Assembly: GCF_000617925.1 (NCBI RefSeq)
Contig: NZ_BAMT01000008.1
Coordinates: 62,001 to 126,000, forward strand
Source: Methylobacillus glycogenes JCM 2850
GTDB taxonomy: Bacteria; Pseudomonadota; Gammaproteobacteria; Burkholderiales; Methylophilaceae
DNA length: 64,000 nt
Direction of reading: 5' to 3'
Part shown: piece after piece, positions 49,084 through 59,028 of the stretch
Numbering within the stretch: position 1 is the stretch's first letter
Layout of the letters: each line of letters starts with the position of its first letter
Position numbers and translations under genes: made by a program
The notes under the pieces: generated by a model
What the model was told of the DNA's origin: nothing
The model's database searches: none
Seen by the model: only the letters and a program-made list of their open reading frames with translations

Positions 49084-51478
49084 CAGAAGTCGTAGCTCAG
49101 GTTGGCATAGTAGAACGCGCCCTGGTGGCCCTCAGGTGACACCGTGGAGTATTTGGCGATGGCATAAGGATTGGTGGTGCTGTTAGCAGAGGGGGGCAGC
49201 TTGTCCGGATGGCTATCAAACAGGTTTTGGGCACCGACGGCGACGCGTACGCCTTGGCTAAAGCGATAGCTCAGATCAAGGTCACTGATCCACTGTGCCG
49301 AGAAGGTTTGATCGCCGCTGGCCACCGTGCTGCGCGTGGTGTATTCGCCATAGCGCCGCTGGTTGAATACGGCCTGGAAACCGCCCAAGGTATAACGTAG
49401 ACCGAGGATAAACTTGTTTTCTGGCACGTTATCTTCCAGTGCCCCCAGCGCACCGCGCCCGACGATGCGGCTAGAGGCCAGGGAACCTACGCCACGCGCT
49501 TCAATGACCTCGGTACGGGTGCGGGCGAAACCAGCATTGACTTCCAGCGCGCCTACGCTCAAGTTGAAGCGGTAACGGCCTGCCAGTTCTATGCCTTCTG
49601 TGCGGGTATCCAGCACATTGGTGAAGAAAACCGCGCTGTTCACCCCGTTGATCCCAGATGCTATGAGTGCGGCCTCCACGTCTCTACCGGTGAGGTTTTC
49701 TGATGGCGTGATGCGGTCACGTACCGTGATGTGATAGGCATCCAGCGTGATGCTGGCGTCTTCTAGCGGGCGGAACACCAGACCCAGCGACAGATTTTCT
49801 GAGCGTTCGGGCTTGAGGGCCTTGCCACCCAAAGCTGCGGCTTCTGGGCTATCGGCACGTAGCGTACGTTGCAACACAGCGTTATACACACTGCCACTCT
49901 GCACGATTTGAATGCCAGAAGACTGGAAGCCCGCCTGTACCAACGAAGGCGCACGATAACCACTGCTGATACTGCCGCGCAGCGCAATCTTGGGCGTGAA
50001 GTCATAACGCAGGGTGAATTTGCCGTTGGTGGTACTGCCAAAATCGGAATAGTGTTCAGACCTCAAGGCCACCCCGGATTGCAGTTTCTTGGTGATCTGC
50101 GCTTCCAGGCCCAGATAACCGCCAAATACACTACGTGTCAGCGTATCGGCATCTCCGGGTGTAACGCCGGAACTTGCAGGCGGATAGAAACCACCGCCAG
50201 GGTGAGGGTACCAGCGATTCTCTGAAGCGGCAGCCTCACCGGACTTGAGCTGGTAACGCTCCCCGCGCCAGGCCACTCCACCGGAAACCGTCAATGGCTT
50301 ATACAAGGCATCCACGGCCAGATCCTTGGCCCAGTCCAGACTCAGGTTGGCCTGTGAGTTGATACGGGTGCCAGTATGGAAGCGGGTAGGCGAGGTGGGG
50401 CCCAGCTGGGATTGAGAGTGTTGTAATAGGTGGAATCCACCTCATTGCGCCCATAGTTGGCGGAAAGATCGAAACGCCCGAGTGCGTCATCTTCATAGCG
50501 CAGGCCACCTGTAGCGGCGTAATCCTCTAGGCGGTAACGCGTTACCGGCCAGTAGCCATTGGGATATACCGAGGGAATATTGCGACGGTCAGTGGGTAGC
50601 ACCACCGCGGCTTCCGCATCGCTGTTCTTGTGCGACCAGGTAGCAAAGGCATAGGCCGTCCACTGATTGTTTAGCGGTAGCTCGCTGTTCAGCAACAGAT
50701 TGTATTGATCTGCCACCCGGCCCACGCCAAAGCGCCAATCGCGCAGCGGATTGCTGGCGGGGAGACGAGTATCAGGATTGGTATCATTGGCGGGGTCGGC
50801 CTCACCGGCATCAAAGCTCAGCGTGAGGAAGCCATCATTGGGCAGGCTGAAACCTTTCCAGCCGCTGAGTTTGCGCGATAAACCATCGCCTTTCTTGTAT
50901 TCGCCCTGGCGATAGCCTATGCGGCCACCCGCATCGCTGCCCTTGAGCACGATATTGATTACCCCGGCAATCGCGTCAGAGCCATATTGCGCCGAAGCGC
51001 CATCGCGCAGAATTTCCACCCGCTCTATGGCATCCAGTGGGAACAGGCTGATATCTACCGGTACGCCACCGCGTGCGGCATAGTTTTGCCGCGTGACAGT
51101 AGAGCCAGTATGTCGGCGCTTACCATTGACCAGTACCAAGACCTGATCGGAAGCCAGGCCGCGCAATGAAGCCCCTGTCGGCACTTCCTGCGCAAACGCG
51201 CCATTGGTGTTTTGCGGGAAGGTGAAAGAAGGATTGAGCGCAGCCAAGGCCTGGCCCAAGGTAGTGGCACCAGAACTTAATAGCTGTTGCTGGTTGATCA
51301 CATCAACAGGCGCGGCACTTTCCAGCGCGGTGACATCATTGCGGCGCGTACCCAGCACCACCACGCTGTCCAGGTTTTCTCCCGAGGCCAGTGTCGGCTC
51401 TGCCGCTGTGGCAGGCAGGCTTAAAGTGGCAAGGGCTAAGGCAATTCCCCTATGTAAGGTAGTTCTTTGGTAAATCAA
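49083..51478 (-). CDS. TonB-dependent outer-membrane receptor (frameshifted in this sequence)
   Basis: The N-terminal frame (51478 to about 50408) has a signal peptide (LALATLSLPATAAEP). Its plug domain shows GASLRGLASDQVLVLVNGKR, IERVEILRDGASAQYGSDAI and AGVINIVLK. After the sequence NTLNP one C appears lost. The shifted frame gives QLGPTSPTRFHTGTRINSQA and LDWAKDLAVDALYKPL, then beta-barrel strands including LRYDFTPKIALRGSISSGYR and FRPLEDASITLDAYHI, ending FYYANLSYDF. The terminal Phe fits an outer-membrane barrel. The joined length is about 798 residues. The ligand is unknown. Coupling to a secreted deacetylase and a GNAT suggests uptake or processing of an acetylated compound. Confidence 0.9.
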
Positions 51479-51784
51479 AACAGGCTCCCATTATTTTTAG
51501 TGTTGGCAGCGCAATTGGGTGGTCCCTTGAAAGCGCGAATGGCAACTAGAGAGCAAAGCCTGTTCCAGAGGGGGAGTCAAAGAGACATCAGGGTGTGCAG
51601 AAAATAAAGGTCAGAATATAAATCAATGGTTTATAGGCCGCGCCATGATGGGTGATGGGTACAAAAAGGCAGATGGACGCCAGCAACTCAAGCTGAGCCT
51701 TGATGCTCAGGCATCAGCGACTGCTGGATTACTGGCATGGGCTGTTGCTTTTGACGCTACAGGCTCAAAGGCATCAGAGCTGGG

Positions 51785-52698
51785 CTAGGCAGTGCTTGGG
51801 CGGGTAGAAATAGTCAGGCCGCAGAGTATGGCCGCGATGCCTAGCAGGTGATAAAGCTGGAATGATTCAGCGAGGAATGTCATGGCCAGCAGCGTGCCAA
51901 ACACTGGCATCAAATGAATAAACAAACCCGCCTTGGCCGCCCCGGCGCGCGCCACGCCAGTGATATACAGCGTGTAGGCAATCACCGATGGAAAAATGCC
52001 GACATAGGCCAGCGCCCAGGCGGTCTCAGTGTTCCATAGCGGCGCCGGGCCGACTGCGCGTTCCCAGAAATACAGCGGCAGCAACAGCAGGATAGCTATC
52101 ATGATTTGCACTGCCATCAGCCTATACGGCTCAGCTGTGGCGGCAGTTCACGCAGCCATAGTGTGTAAAAAGCCCAGCACACCATGGCCAGCAGAATGAT
52201 GAGATCACCGTGAGAAAACTTGAGCTTGAGCACATGTGACCATTCGCCCTGAAAAATAATCGTCAACACGCCACATAGAGACAGCGCCAGCCCCAGCAAT
52301 TGCCTGGCTTGCAGCGGCAGCTTGTAGAACAGCGCGCCGAACAGCAGGATAAAAATCGGGATGCAGGAATTGAGCAAAGTGCCATTGGTGGCCGTGGTGT
52401 CATGCAAGCCTGTATAGACCAGGGTGTTGAATGCGGCAACACCTACTGTGGAAACCGCGAGTAAACGCCAGCGATATTGCCAGTATTGGCGGTAATCACG
52501 GCGCAGCGCGGATAAAGCAAACGGCAATATGCACAAGAGGGCAATCAGCCAGCGCCCCAGCGAGAGCGTTACCGGAGGGATTTGCGCATGCACGGCGCGC
52601 GCGACGATGAAATTGCCCGCCCAGAACAAGGGTGGCAAGGCCAGGATCAGCAGCAGAATCAAAGCTGCACGGCGCGACGAGGGGGCGGGGGTGTTCAT
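51785..52698 (-). CDS. EamA/DMT-family transporter (frameshifted in this sequence)
   Basis: A ten-helix drug/metabolite transporter. The first frame (52698 to about 52121) includes PPLFWAGNFIVARAVHAQIP, PVTLSLGRWLIALLCILPFA and NTLVYTGLHDTTATNGTLLN, the first EamA repeat. One C appears missing near 52121 (ATAGGCTG for ATAGGCCTG). The second frame continues LMAVQIMIAILLLLPLYFWE, then FPSVIAYTLYITGVARAGAA and GLFIHLMPVFGTLLAMTFLA, the second repeat, ending at 51785. The joined length of about 304 residues is normal. The substrate is unknown. The 306-bp gap between this gene's stop and the TonB receptor start shows no gene. Confidence 0.86.
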
Positions 52699-52811
52699 GG
52701 GCGACAGTATAAGCCAGTCAATGCAGGCTTAGCCCGGCGCTAGCCCATACCGGATGCAACTTTGGCCTATCCATGTCTCAGGTATGTCTAACCATGTTCA
52801 AGCCTGGCCTC

Positions 52812-53726
52812 TCAAGTTCTATCTACTAAAAACACCCCTTCCTCAAACCAGGGCTTGAGCTGTTGCTGGGCAATTTCTATCAGGGCGCGCAGTTTGGGCG
52901 GCATAAAGCGCTGGCGTGGATAAACCAGATGCACAGGGTCAGCCGCGCCTTGCCATTGCGGCAGCACCTGCTGCAAGGCTTCGCCACCCAGTCCGGGCTT
53001 GCAGGCAAAGGTGGGCAACAGGGCCACACCCTGATCCCGCAAGGCCATGGCGCGTATCACGCCTATGCTGTTGGCGATGTGTTTACCGCTCAAGGGCAAG
53101 GTGATGCTGCTATCGCCTTTATGCAGCGTCCAGCTATCGCGGCCCATGGGGGTGAATTGCAGGCAGCGGTGCTGGTTGAGGTCCTGCGGCTCTTGCAGCC
53201 TGGGTGCATGTTCAAGATAGGCCGGGGTGGCAAACAAGGCCCAGCGTATGGTGCCTAGCGACCGCGCCACCAGGCTGGAATCGCGCAAGGCCCCAGTACG
53301 GATGGCCGCGTCTACCCCGTCGGCAACCAGGTCTATATAGCGATCGGTCAATACTAATTCTGGCTCCAGCAGCGGATGTTGATCCTGCAAAGCAATCAGC
53401 AGGTTGGAGAGCAGGTTATCACCCAGGTCAGCCGGGGCAGTGACCTTGAGCCTGCCCTGTGGCTGTTTGCGTGCGGCATCCAGTGCCGCCTCGGCTTCCA
53501 GCATATAACCCAGGCCCAGCGCGGCATGCTCGAAGTAGGCGTGGCCAGCTTCGGTCAGGTGCAATTTGCGCGTGGTGCGCTGCAATAGGGTTACGCCCAG
53601 GCGTTTTTCCAGACGTGCCACGCGTGTGCTGACGGTAGAAGTGGGCAGATTGAGCTGGCGCGCTGCGGCACTAAAGCCCCCAGCTTGCACTACGCGTACA
53701 AAAACGGCGGTTTCATTGAAGTCCAT
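52812..53726 (-). CDS. LysR-family transcriptional regulator
   Basis: This 304-residue regulator begins MDFNETAVFVRVVQAGGFSA, with the helix-turn-helix AARQLNLPTSTVSTRVARLE and RTTRKLHLTEAGHAYFEHA. Its effector domain has GRLKVTAPADLGDNLLSNLL and DAAIRTGALRDSSLVARSLG. Length and composition are normal. It is divergent from the pirin gene at 53900 across 173 bp, a common arrangement in which such regulators control pirin and YcaC-type hydrolase genes. Confidence 0.94.
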   Translation of the reverse strand: MDFNETAVFVRVVQAGGFSAAARQLNLPTSTVSTRVARLEKRLGVTLLQRTTRKLHLTEAGHAYFEHAALGLGYMLEAEAALDAARKQPQGRLKVTAPADLGDNLLSNLLIALQDQHPLLEPELVLTDRYIDLVADGVDAAIRTGALRDSSLVARSLGTIRWALFATPAYLEHAPRLQEPQDLNQHRCLQFTPMGRDSWTLHKGDSSITLPLSGKHIANSIGVIRAMALRDQGVALLPTFACKPGLGGEALQQVLPQWQGAADPVHLVYPRQRFMPPKLRALIEIAQQQLKPWFEEGVFLVDRT

Positions 53727-53899
53727 AGACCTAGCTTTGATAGTTTGAACACAGGTGCTAAATGCAATTGTTCATTTAATGGAAAAGTAATTTCGCATTT
53801 AACCATCTAGTGTCATTAATGTCATGTGCTTAAAGTGTGAACCATCAACTCAGGCATTAAACGAGTTAAGGCAAACACCACATTGAACAGGAGCACAGC

Positions 53900-54754
53900 A
53901 TGAAAAAATTAGCTTTCATCAAACGCAGCAATGGTCGTCATTGGGTAGGTGATGGTTTCCCGGTGCAAAGCATCTTTTCTTACCGTGATATCCATGAAGA
54001 AATGTCGCCTTTCCTGCTGATGGATTACGCAGGCCCAGCCGAATTTGAGCCTACAGAGCAACGCAAGGGCGTAGGCCAGCACCCGCATCGCGGTTTCGAG
54101 ACGGTCACCATCGTGTATGACGGTGAGGTTGCCCACCACGACTCCACCAATGCCGGGGGCACCATAGGCCGCGGTGATGTGCAGTGGATGACAGCAGGCG
54201 CTGGCATCATTCACGAGGAATACCACGGTGACGATTACGCCAGGCGTGGTGGCCCTTTCGAGATGATACAGCTCTGGGTCAACCTGCCCGCCAAGCACAA
54301 GATGGCACAGCCAGGTTACCAAGGCATTCTGGCTAGCCAGATCCCTGAAGTTGCACTGGCAGAAGGTGAAGGCAAGGTGCGCGTGATTGCCGGGGAATAC
54401 CAGGGTAAGTCTGGCCCAGCCAAGACCTTCAGCCCCATGAATGTATGGGATGTCAGGCTCAATGCGGGTAATCGTGCGCACTTCACCCTGCCTGCCGGGC
54501 ATACCACTGCGCTGTTTGTGCTGCATGGCGCCGTGCGTCTGGGCGATGTACACACCATACGCCCTGCCGAACTGGCGGTAATGCAGCGTGAGGGCAGTGA
54601 GCTGGAAATTGAGGCCAGTGAAGACAGCGTCATCCTGCTGCTTAACGGCGCGCCACTGAATGAACCCGTGGTTGGCCATGGCCCGTTTGTGATGAATAGC
54701 TGGGAAGAGATCGATCAGGCTATCGCCGATTACAACAATGGCCGTTTTGCCTGA
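53900..54754 (+). CDS. Pirin-family bicupin protein
   Basis: This 284-residue protein has the pirin N-terminal cupin with GVGQHPHRGFETVTIVYDGE and the metal-site follow-up QWMTAGAGIIHEEYH, supplying the His/His/His/Glu ligands. A second cupin follows with HFTLPAGHTTALFVLHGAVR. Family members bind Fe or other metals; some have quercetin 2,3-dioxygenase activity, while others are redox-linked regulators. ATG 53900 has CAGGAG 7 bases upstream. The ycaC gene follows after 92 bp, and a LysR gene is divergent, so a two-gene inducible unit is likely. Confidence 0.93.
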   Translation: MKKLAFIKRSNGRHWVGDGFPVQSIFSYRDIHEEMSPFLLMDYAGPAEFEPTEQRKGVGQHPHRGFETVTIVYDGEVAHHDSTNAGGTIGRGDVQWMTAGAGIIHEEYHGDDYARRGGPFEMIQLWVNLPAKHKMAQPGYQGILASQIPEVALAEGEGKVRVIAGEYQGKSGPAKTFSPMNVWDVRLNAGNRAHFTLPAGHTTALFVLHGAVRLGDVHTIRPAELAVMQREGSELEIEASEDSVILLLNGAPLNEPVVGHGPFVMNSWEEIDQAIADYNNGRFA

Positions 54755-54846
54755 GTGCTCAGTCGTTCTGGTAAGCGTTTCAACGCGAGTAGCAATATTT
54801 TTTAAGTAGTTTTTAACTTTATCTAAACCTATTTGGGAGCAATAAA

Positions 54847-55470
54847 ATGACTAAACCTTACGTACGTCTGGACCGTGACAACGCTGCAGTTTTGCTGGTA
54901 GACCATCAGGCTGGCCTCTTATCCCTGGTGCGCGATATAGACCCGGACAAGTTCAAGAACAATGTGCTGGCACTGGCGGATGCTGCCAAGTTCTTCAACC
55001 TGCCCACCATACTCACCACCAGTTTTGAGACTGGCCCCAATGGCCCGCTGGTGCCTGAACTAAAAGAGATGTTCCCCGATGCGCCTTATATCGCCAGACC
55101 TGGCCAGATCAATGCCTGGGATAACGAAGATTTCGTCAAGGCGGTCAAGGCCACGGGCAAGAAGCAGCTGATTATTGCCGGGGTGGTTACCGAAGTCTGC
55201 GTGGCTTTCCCGGCACTGTCAGCGATTGAAGAAGGTTTTGAAGTGTTTGTGGTGGCCGATGCTTCCGGCACTTTCAATGCCATGACCCGCGATGCAGCCT
55301 GGGACAGAATGTCGGCCGCCGGGGCGCAAATCATGACCTGGTTTGGCATGGCATGTGAGCTGCACCGTGACTGGCGCAATGATATTGAAGGCCTGGGTGC
55401 GCTGTGCTCCAACCATATTCCGGATTACCGCAACCTGATGACGGCATACAACACCTTGCAAGCAAAATAA
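54847..55470 (+). CDS. ycaC: YcaC-type isochorismatase-family hydrolase
   Basis: This 207-residue cysteine hydrolase-fold protein has VLLVDHQAGLL with Asp19, the segment YIARPGQINAWDNEDF, and the nucleophile region VVTEVCVAFPAL with Cys118. A late block reads GMACELHRDWRNDIEG. Positions 19 and 118 agree with YcaC. The family forms octamers and its physiological substrate is unknown. GGGAGCAATAAA precedes the ATG. It is downstream of pirin and probably co-transcribed. Confidence 0.92.
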   Translation: MTKPYVRLDRDNAAVLLVDHQAGLLSLVRDIDPDKFKNNVLALADAAKFFNLPTILTTSFETGPNGPLVPELKEMFPDAPYIARPGQINAWDNEDFVKAVKATGKKQLIIAGVVTEVCVAFPALSAIEEGFEVFVVADASGTFNAMTRDAAWDRMSAAGAQIMTWFGMACELHRDWRNDIEGLGALCSNHIPDYRNLMTAYNTLQAK

Positions 55471-55516
55471 ATCCGCACAACCCCCTGAACAAAAAAGGGA
55501 AATGCGGCTATGCTCA

Positions 55517-55551
55517 GCAGTACGGATTGATTGGTAACAAGTCCGTACTGC
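55517..55551. repeat. Perfect 10-bp inverted repeat between ycaC and catalase gene
   Basis: GCAGTACGGA and TCCGTACTGC flank a 15-nt loop, 47 bp after the ycaC stop. No T-run follows, so it may be a weak terminator for ycaC or an operator for the downstream catalase gene. Confidence 0.5.
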
Positions 55552-55690
55552 GCCTTAAGCAATGCCAGTCCACTGCATTGTTGCAACAACAAAACCTAAA
55601 ACTTGAAAACCCAGTGCTTGGCTACGCCAGTATGCCAAGGGAGCGCAGGCTGATGTCAGCCCGCGATAACGCAAACAGGAGTCCAGCATC

Positions 55691-56713
55691 ATGGTTCACA
55701 TTAGCAGATCAGTTAACAAGCTTTCCCTGAGCAAGCTTACCCTCATGACCTCGCTCATTCTTCCCCTTAACCCGGCCTGGGCCGCAGATGCTGCCAAGCC
55801 CGTCACCGAGCAACTGGTAGATACCCTGACCCAGCTTTCAGCCGGGCCGCACCCAGGCTTCCGTGCCAATCATGCCAAGGGCGTGATGGCTGAGGGTTAC
55901 TTCACCCCGGCTGCCTCTGCCGCCAGCATTACCAAGGCAGAGATATTCAATCAGCGCCATCCGGTGTTGTTGCGCTACTCCAATGCGGGTGGCGTGCCAG
56001 CCAGTGCAGATAATGACCCCAATGCCTTCCCCAAGGGCATTGCCATCCGCTTCCAGTTGCCCAATGATGAAAATGCAGACCTGGTGTGCATTTCCATCAA
56101 TAGCTTCCCGGCTTCTACCCCGGAAGAGTTTCTTGGCCTGCTGCAGGCAGTGGCGGCTTCAGGCCCGGATGCACCGCAACCCAAGCCTATAGAGCAGTTC
56201 CTCGGCAGTCATCCGGCAGCCCTGCGTTTTGTCACCACGCCCAAACCGCTGCCCGAGAGCTTTGCCAGCCAGAGCTTCTTTGGCGTCAATGCCTTCAAGT
56301 TCACCAATGCCAAGGGCGAGACGCATTATGGCCGCTACCGCATCGTGCCTGAGCAAGGCCCCAAGTTCCTCAGTGCTGAAGCCGCCAAGGCCGTGGAGCA
56401 GGATTACCTGAAGAACGAACTGACCCAGCGCTTGCAAAAGGGTGCCTATAGCTACCGTATCTCGGTGCAGATTGCCAAGGAGGGCGATCAGCTCAACGAT
56501 GCCACGGTAAGCTGGCCTGAAGACAGGCAAGTGGTAGAGCTGGGCACGTTGACGGTGGAAAAGCTGCGCGCCGATGGCGATGAATTGCAGAAAACCGTGA
56601 TGTTCAGCCCACTTAATCTGGTAGATGGCATAGAGGCCAGTGATGACCCCATCCTCAAGGCACGCCCCGGCGTTTACAGCGTGAGCTTTAGCCGACGCTT
56701 GCAAGGCAAATAG
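55691..56713 (+). CDS. Periplasmic catalase-related peroxidase, SrpA-like
   Basis: This 340-residue haem protein has a signal peptide (LTLMTSLILPLNPAWAAD). The small-subunit catalase fold is shown by FRANHAKGVMAEGYFTP (catalytic His in NHAKG), LLRYSNAGGVPASADNDPNA and FPKGIAIRFQL. The haem-ligand Tyr lies in LKARPGVYSVSFSRR. It is much shorter than full catalases and matches the SrpA/YfeY-like catalase-related peroxidase group. CAGGAG precedes the ATG. The exported location complements the signal-bearing KatG elsewhere in the window. Confidence 0.9.
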   Translation: MVHISRSVNKLSLSKLTLMTSLILPLNPAWAADAAKPVTEQLVDTLTQLSAGPHPGFRANHAKGVMAEGYFTPAASAASITKAEIFNQRHPVLLRYSNAGGVPASADNDPNAFPKGIAIRFQLPNDENADLVCISINSFPASTPEEFLGLLQAVAASGPDAPQPKPIEQFLGSHPAALRFVTTPKPLPESFASQSFFGVNAFKFTNAKGETHYGRYRIVPEQGPKFLSAEAAKAVEQDYLKNELTQRLQKGAYSYRISVQIAKEGDQLNDATVSWPEDRQVVELGTLTVEKLRADGDELQKTVMFSPLNLVDGIEASDDPILKARPGVYSVSFSRRLQGK

Positions 56714-56754
56714 CATTAAGCATGGTAAATAGCATTAAGTAAGTAGTGACCACA

Positions 56755-56784
56755 GCATCAAGCCCGCAATTGCGGGCTTGATGC
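56755..56784. terminator. Perfect 30-bp palindrome after catalase gene, terminator-like
   Basis: GCATCAAGCCCGCAA is followed immediately by its exact complement TTGCGGGCTTGATGC, a 15-bp stem with effectively no spacer, 41 bp past the catalase stop. ATTTGAAG follows, so the T-tract is weak. It most likely ends the catalase transcript. Confidence 0.6.
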
Positions 56785-56967
56785 ATTTGAAGCTCTGACC
56801 AATACCGCAAATCCACCACCCCCATCATGGCCTAGTTATTTGCAGCATTCTTGCCACTCTTGATGATGACATGTCTGCATTACATTAACACCTGTGATGC
56901 AACGACTCCTGCACGGCATGACAGCTAGCCAGTCAGGATTTTTCAAAAATCGATATGGGAGATTCAA

Positions 56968-57712
56968 ATGAAAGTCATCGTCATTGGTGGTAGTGGTTTG
57001 ATAGGCAAGCAACTGGTTAGCGTTTTGCAACAGCAGGGACATGATGTGATCGCCGCCTCACGCAGCACCGGCATCAATAGCGTGACGGGCACCGCTGGTG
57101 GCAGCTGTCAGTGGCAGGGAAGTGGTGATAGATGTGAGCAATGCGCCTAGCTTTGAAGATCAGGCGGTGATGGAATTCTTCACTGCATCCAGCACCAACG
57201 CGCTGGCCGCCGCCAAGCGCGCCGGGGTAAAGCACTATATTGCGCTATCGGTAGTGGGCACTGAGCGCTTGCAGGCCAGTGGTTATTTCCGTGCCAAGCT
57301 GGTGCAGGAAAAGCTCATCGCCGAGTCCGGCCTGCCTTATACCATTCTGCGTGCCAGCCAGTTCTTTGAGTTTATTGCCGCCATAGCTGAATCTGGCAAC
57401 CAGGCAGATAGCAATAGCGTGCGCATGCCCACCGCCCTGATCCAGCCTGTGGCTTCAGCCGATGTGGTCAGCGCCTTGGCTGAGCTGCTCAAGTCCGCGC
57501 CTGCCAACGGCATTATCGACTTGGCCGGGCCAGACAAATTGCAGATAGCCCAGCTGGTGAGCCGCTATTTTGCTGCCAAACAGGATGGCCGCCAGGTGAT
57601 TGCCGATGCTGATGCCACCTACTTCGGCACACCCTTGACCCATGACGAGTTAGTGCCTGTGCGCCCCAACGCCTTGCTAGGTGCCAGCCGCTTCAGTGAC
57701 TGGCTGCAATAA
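56968..57712 (+). CDS. NAD(P)-binding NmrA-like/atypical SDR protein (frameshifted in this sequence)
   Basis: The first frame begins MKVIVIGGSGLIGKQLVSVL, a GxxGxxG nucleotide motif, and continues QQQGHDVIAASRSTGINSVT. Near 57094 the frame changes. The second frame reads LVAAVSGREVVIDVSNAPSF, then AAKRAGVKHYIALSVVGTER and LPYTILRASQFFEFIAAIAE, typical of NmrA/YtfG-like reductases. Here the shift equals one extra base or two missing bases, unlike the other breaks in the window. A G-run (ACCGGG) reduced by two is one explanation. The joined length is about 248 residues. GGGAGA precedes the ATG. The substrate is unknown. Confidence 0.82.
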
Positions 57713-57739
57713 ACCCTCATCCATTACCAGGAAACGATC

Positions 57740-58159
57740 ATGAAAATCAGTGTATTCAGTATTGCCCTGCTCTTGAGTCTGTCCAGCCAAACATGGGCCC
57801 ATGATGGTGGGCATGCACAGCATGCCAAGGTCAGCGTGGTGTATGAGCATGAACTACCCAATGTGCCCGGTAAAAGCATCAAGGGTGTGCTGGTGGAGTA
57901 TGGCCCAGGTGGCGCTACGCCTGCTCACACCCATGCACCTTCGGCCTTTATCTATGCCACGGTGCTGGAAGGCGCAATCCGCAGCCAGGTCAATGACGGG
58001 CCAGAAAAAGTCTATCAAGTGGGAGAAAGCTTTAGCGAACTGCCCGGAGATCAACATGGTGTGAGCGCCAATGCCAGCAAAACAGCCAAGGCAAAACTGC
58101 TGGCGGTGTTTGTGGTGGATACCGATGATAAGGAGCTGACCACCATTAGCAAGAAGTGA
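57740..58159 (+). CDS. Secreted cupin-domain protein
   Basis: This 139-residue protein has a signal peptide (MKISVFSIALLLSLSSQTWA). Its single cupin shows GPGGATPAHTHAPSAFIYAT (metal-binding His pair) and YQVGESFSELPGDQHGVSAN (second motif with His). The His-rich mature N-terminus HDGGHAQHA could bind metal. It follows the NmrA-like gene by 27 bp with CAGGAAA before the ATG, so the two are probably one operon. No substrate can be assigned. Confidence 0.85.
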   Translation: MKISVFSIALLLSLSSQTWAHDGGHAQHAKVSVVYEHELPNVPGKSIKGVLVEYGPGGATPAHTHAPSAFIYATVLEGAIRSQVNDGPEKVYQVGESFSELPGDQHGVSANASKTAKAKLLAVFVVDTDDKELTTISKK

Positions 58160-58202
58160 GTATGTGCTAGCGCTATATCTGTTGTCAGCAATGCGTTGCA
58201 TC

Positions 58203-58236
58203 ACCCCGTCCAGTGTTCTGCTCGGGGTTTTTCTTT
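58203..58236 (+). terminator. Rho-independent terminator after cupin gene
   Basis: ACCCCG and CGGGGT pair across a 14-nt loop and are followed by TTTTCTTTT, 44 bp past the cupin stop. Confidence 0.7.
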
Positions 58237-58301
58237 TGCATACTTGCCGCTTTATTCAGCAGAGCAAAGCACGCCTAGCTTGATAAAACCGCTTGCATTT
58301 G

Positions 58302-58327
58302 TATCTTAAGATATATATCGTAAGATA
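58302..58327. promoter_or_regulatory. Candidate YqjI-type operator
   Basis: TATCTTA-N12-TAAGATA is a perfect 7-bp inverted repeat 24 bp before the PadR-family gene. The AT-rich interior contains a further ATATAT core. Its place and symmetry fit autorepression by a dimeric winged-helix regulator. Binding is inferred. Confidence 0.6.
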
Positions 58328-58350
58328 TGTTTTGATTTAAGGAGCATGTG

Positions 58351-59028
58351 ATGCAAGCACAGTTTTTTCAGCATGTTTTCAAGCATGGTAGGCACTGCCA
58401 GCACCCGCTGCATGCTGCAGGACATGGGCGTAGAGGCGGCCATGTCCATGGCGCAGGTTCAGGTCGGGGCGGGCGCGGCTTTGGCGACGATATGCCGCGT
58501 GGCCGCAAGTTTTCTTCAGAGGATTTGCAGCTTTTGCTGCTGGCGCTGATTGAACAGCAGCCGCGCCATGGCTATGAGCTGATCAAAGCCTTGAGCGAAC
58601 ATTCCAATGGCTTTTACAGCCCCAGCCCGGGCATGGTGTATCCGGCGCTGACTTATCTGGAAGAAATTGATTACGCCACCGTGGAAACCGAAGGCAGCCG
58701 CAAGCGTTATGCCCTGGCCGCTGCCGGGCGTGAATACCTGCAAAGCCAGCGCGAGCGGGTAGACCTCATCCTCGGCAAGCTCAAGCATATGGCGCACAAA
58801 ATGGATTCAGTGCGTCGCGCCTTTGCCGGAGAGGCGGTGGATGAAAACAGCGAGCTGGATGGCTGGCTGCCTGAACTGATCAAGGCGCGTTATGCCATCA
58901 AGCGTGCGCTGTATGCACGGCAAATGCCAGATGCGGCGGAACAACTACGCGTGGCGGAAATATTGCAGCGCGCTGCGGACGAGATAGAGCAAGCTAATGC
59001 TAGCCAAGGAGGGGAGCATGGTGAGTGA
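58351..59028 (+). CDS. yqjI: PadR-family metal-responsive regulator, YqjI-like
   Basis: The N-terminal 45 residues are rich in His (FFQHVFKHGRHCQHPLHAAG, then HGRRGGHVHG), as in Escherichia coli YqjI, where this tail binds Ni or Fe. The PadR winged helix follows: LALIEQQPRHGYELIKALSE, then GMVYPALTYLEEIDYATVE and GSRKRYALAAAGREYL, with a helical dimerisation end. ATG 58351 has AAGGAG upstream; the preceding GTG at 58348 is also in frame. The stop overlaps the ferric reductase gene by 11 bp. YqjI normally represses yqjH, and a symmetrical operator candidate lies at 58302-58327. Confidence 0.88.
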   Translation: MQAQFFQHVFKHGRHCQHPLHAAGHGRRGGHVHGAGSGRGGRGFGDDMPRGRKFSSEDLQLLLLALIEQQPRHGYELIKALSEHSNGFYSPSPGMVYPALTYLEEIDYATVETEGSRKRYALAAAGREYLQSQRERVDLILGKLKHMAHKMDSVRRAFAGEAVDENSELDGWLPELIKARYAIKRALYARQMPDAAEQLRVAEILQRAADEIEQANASQGGEHGE

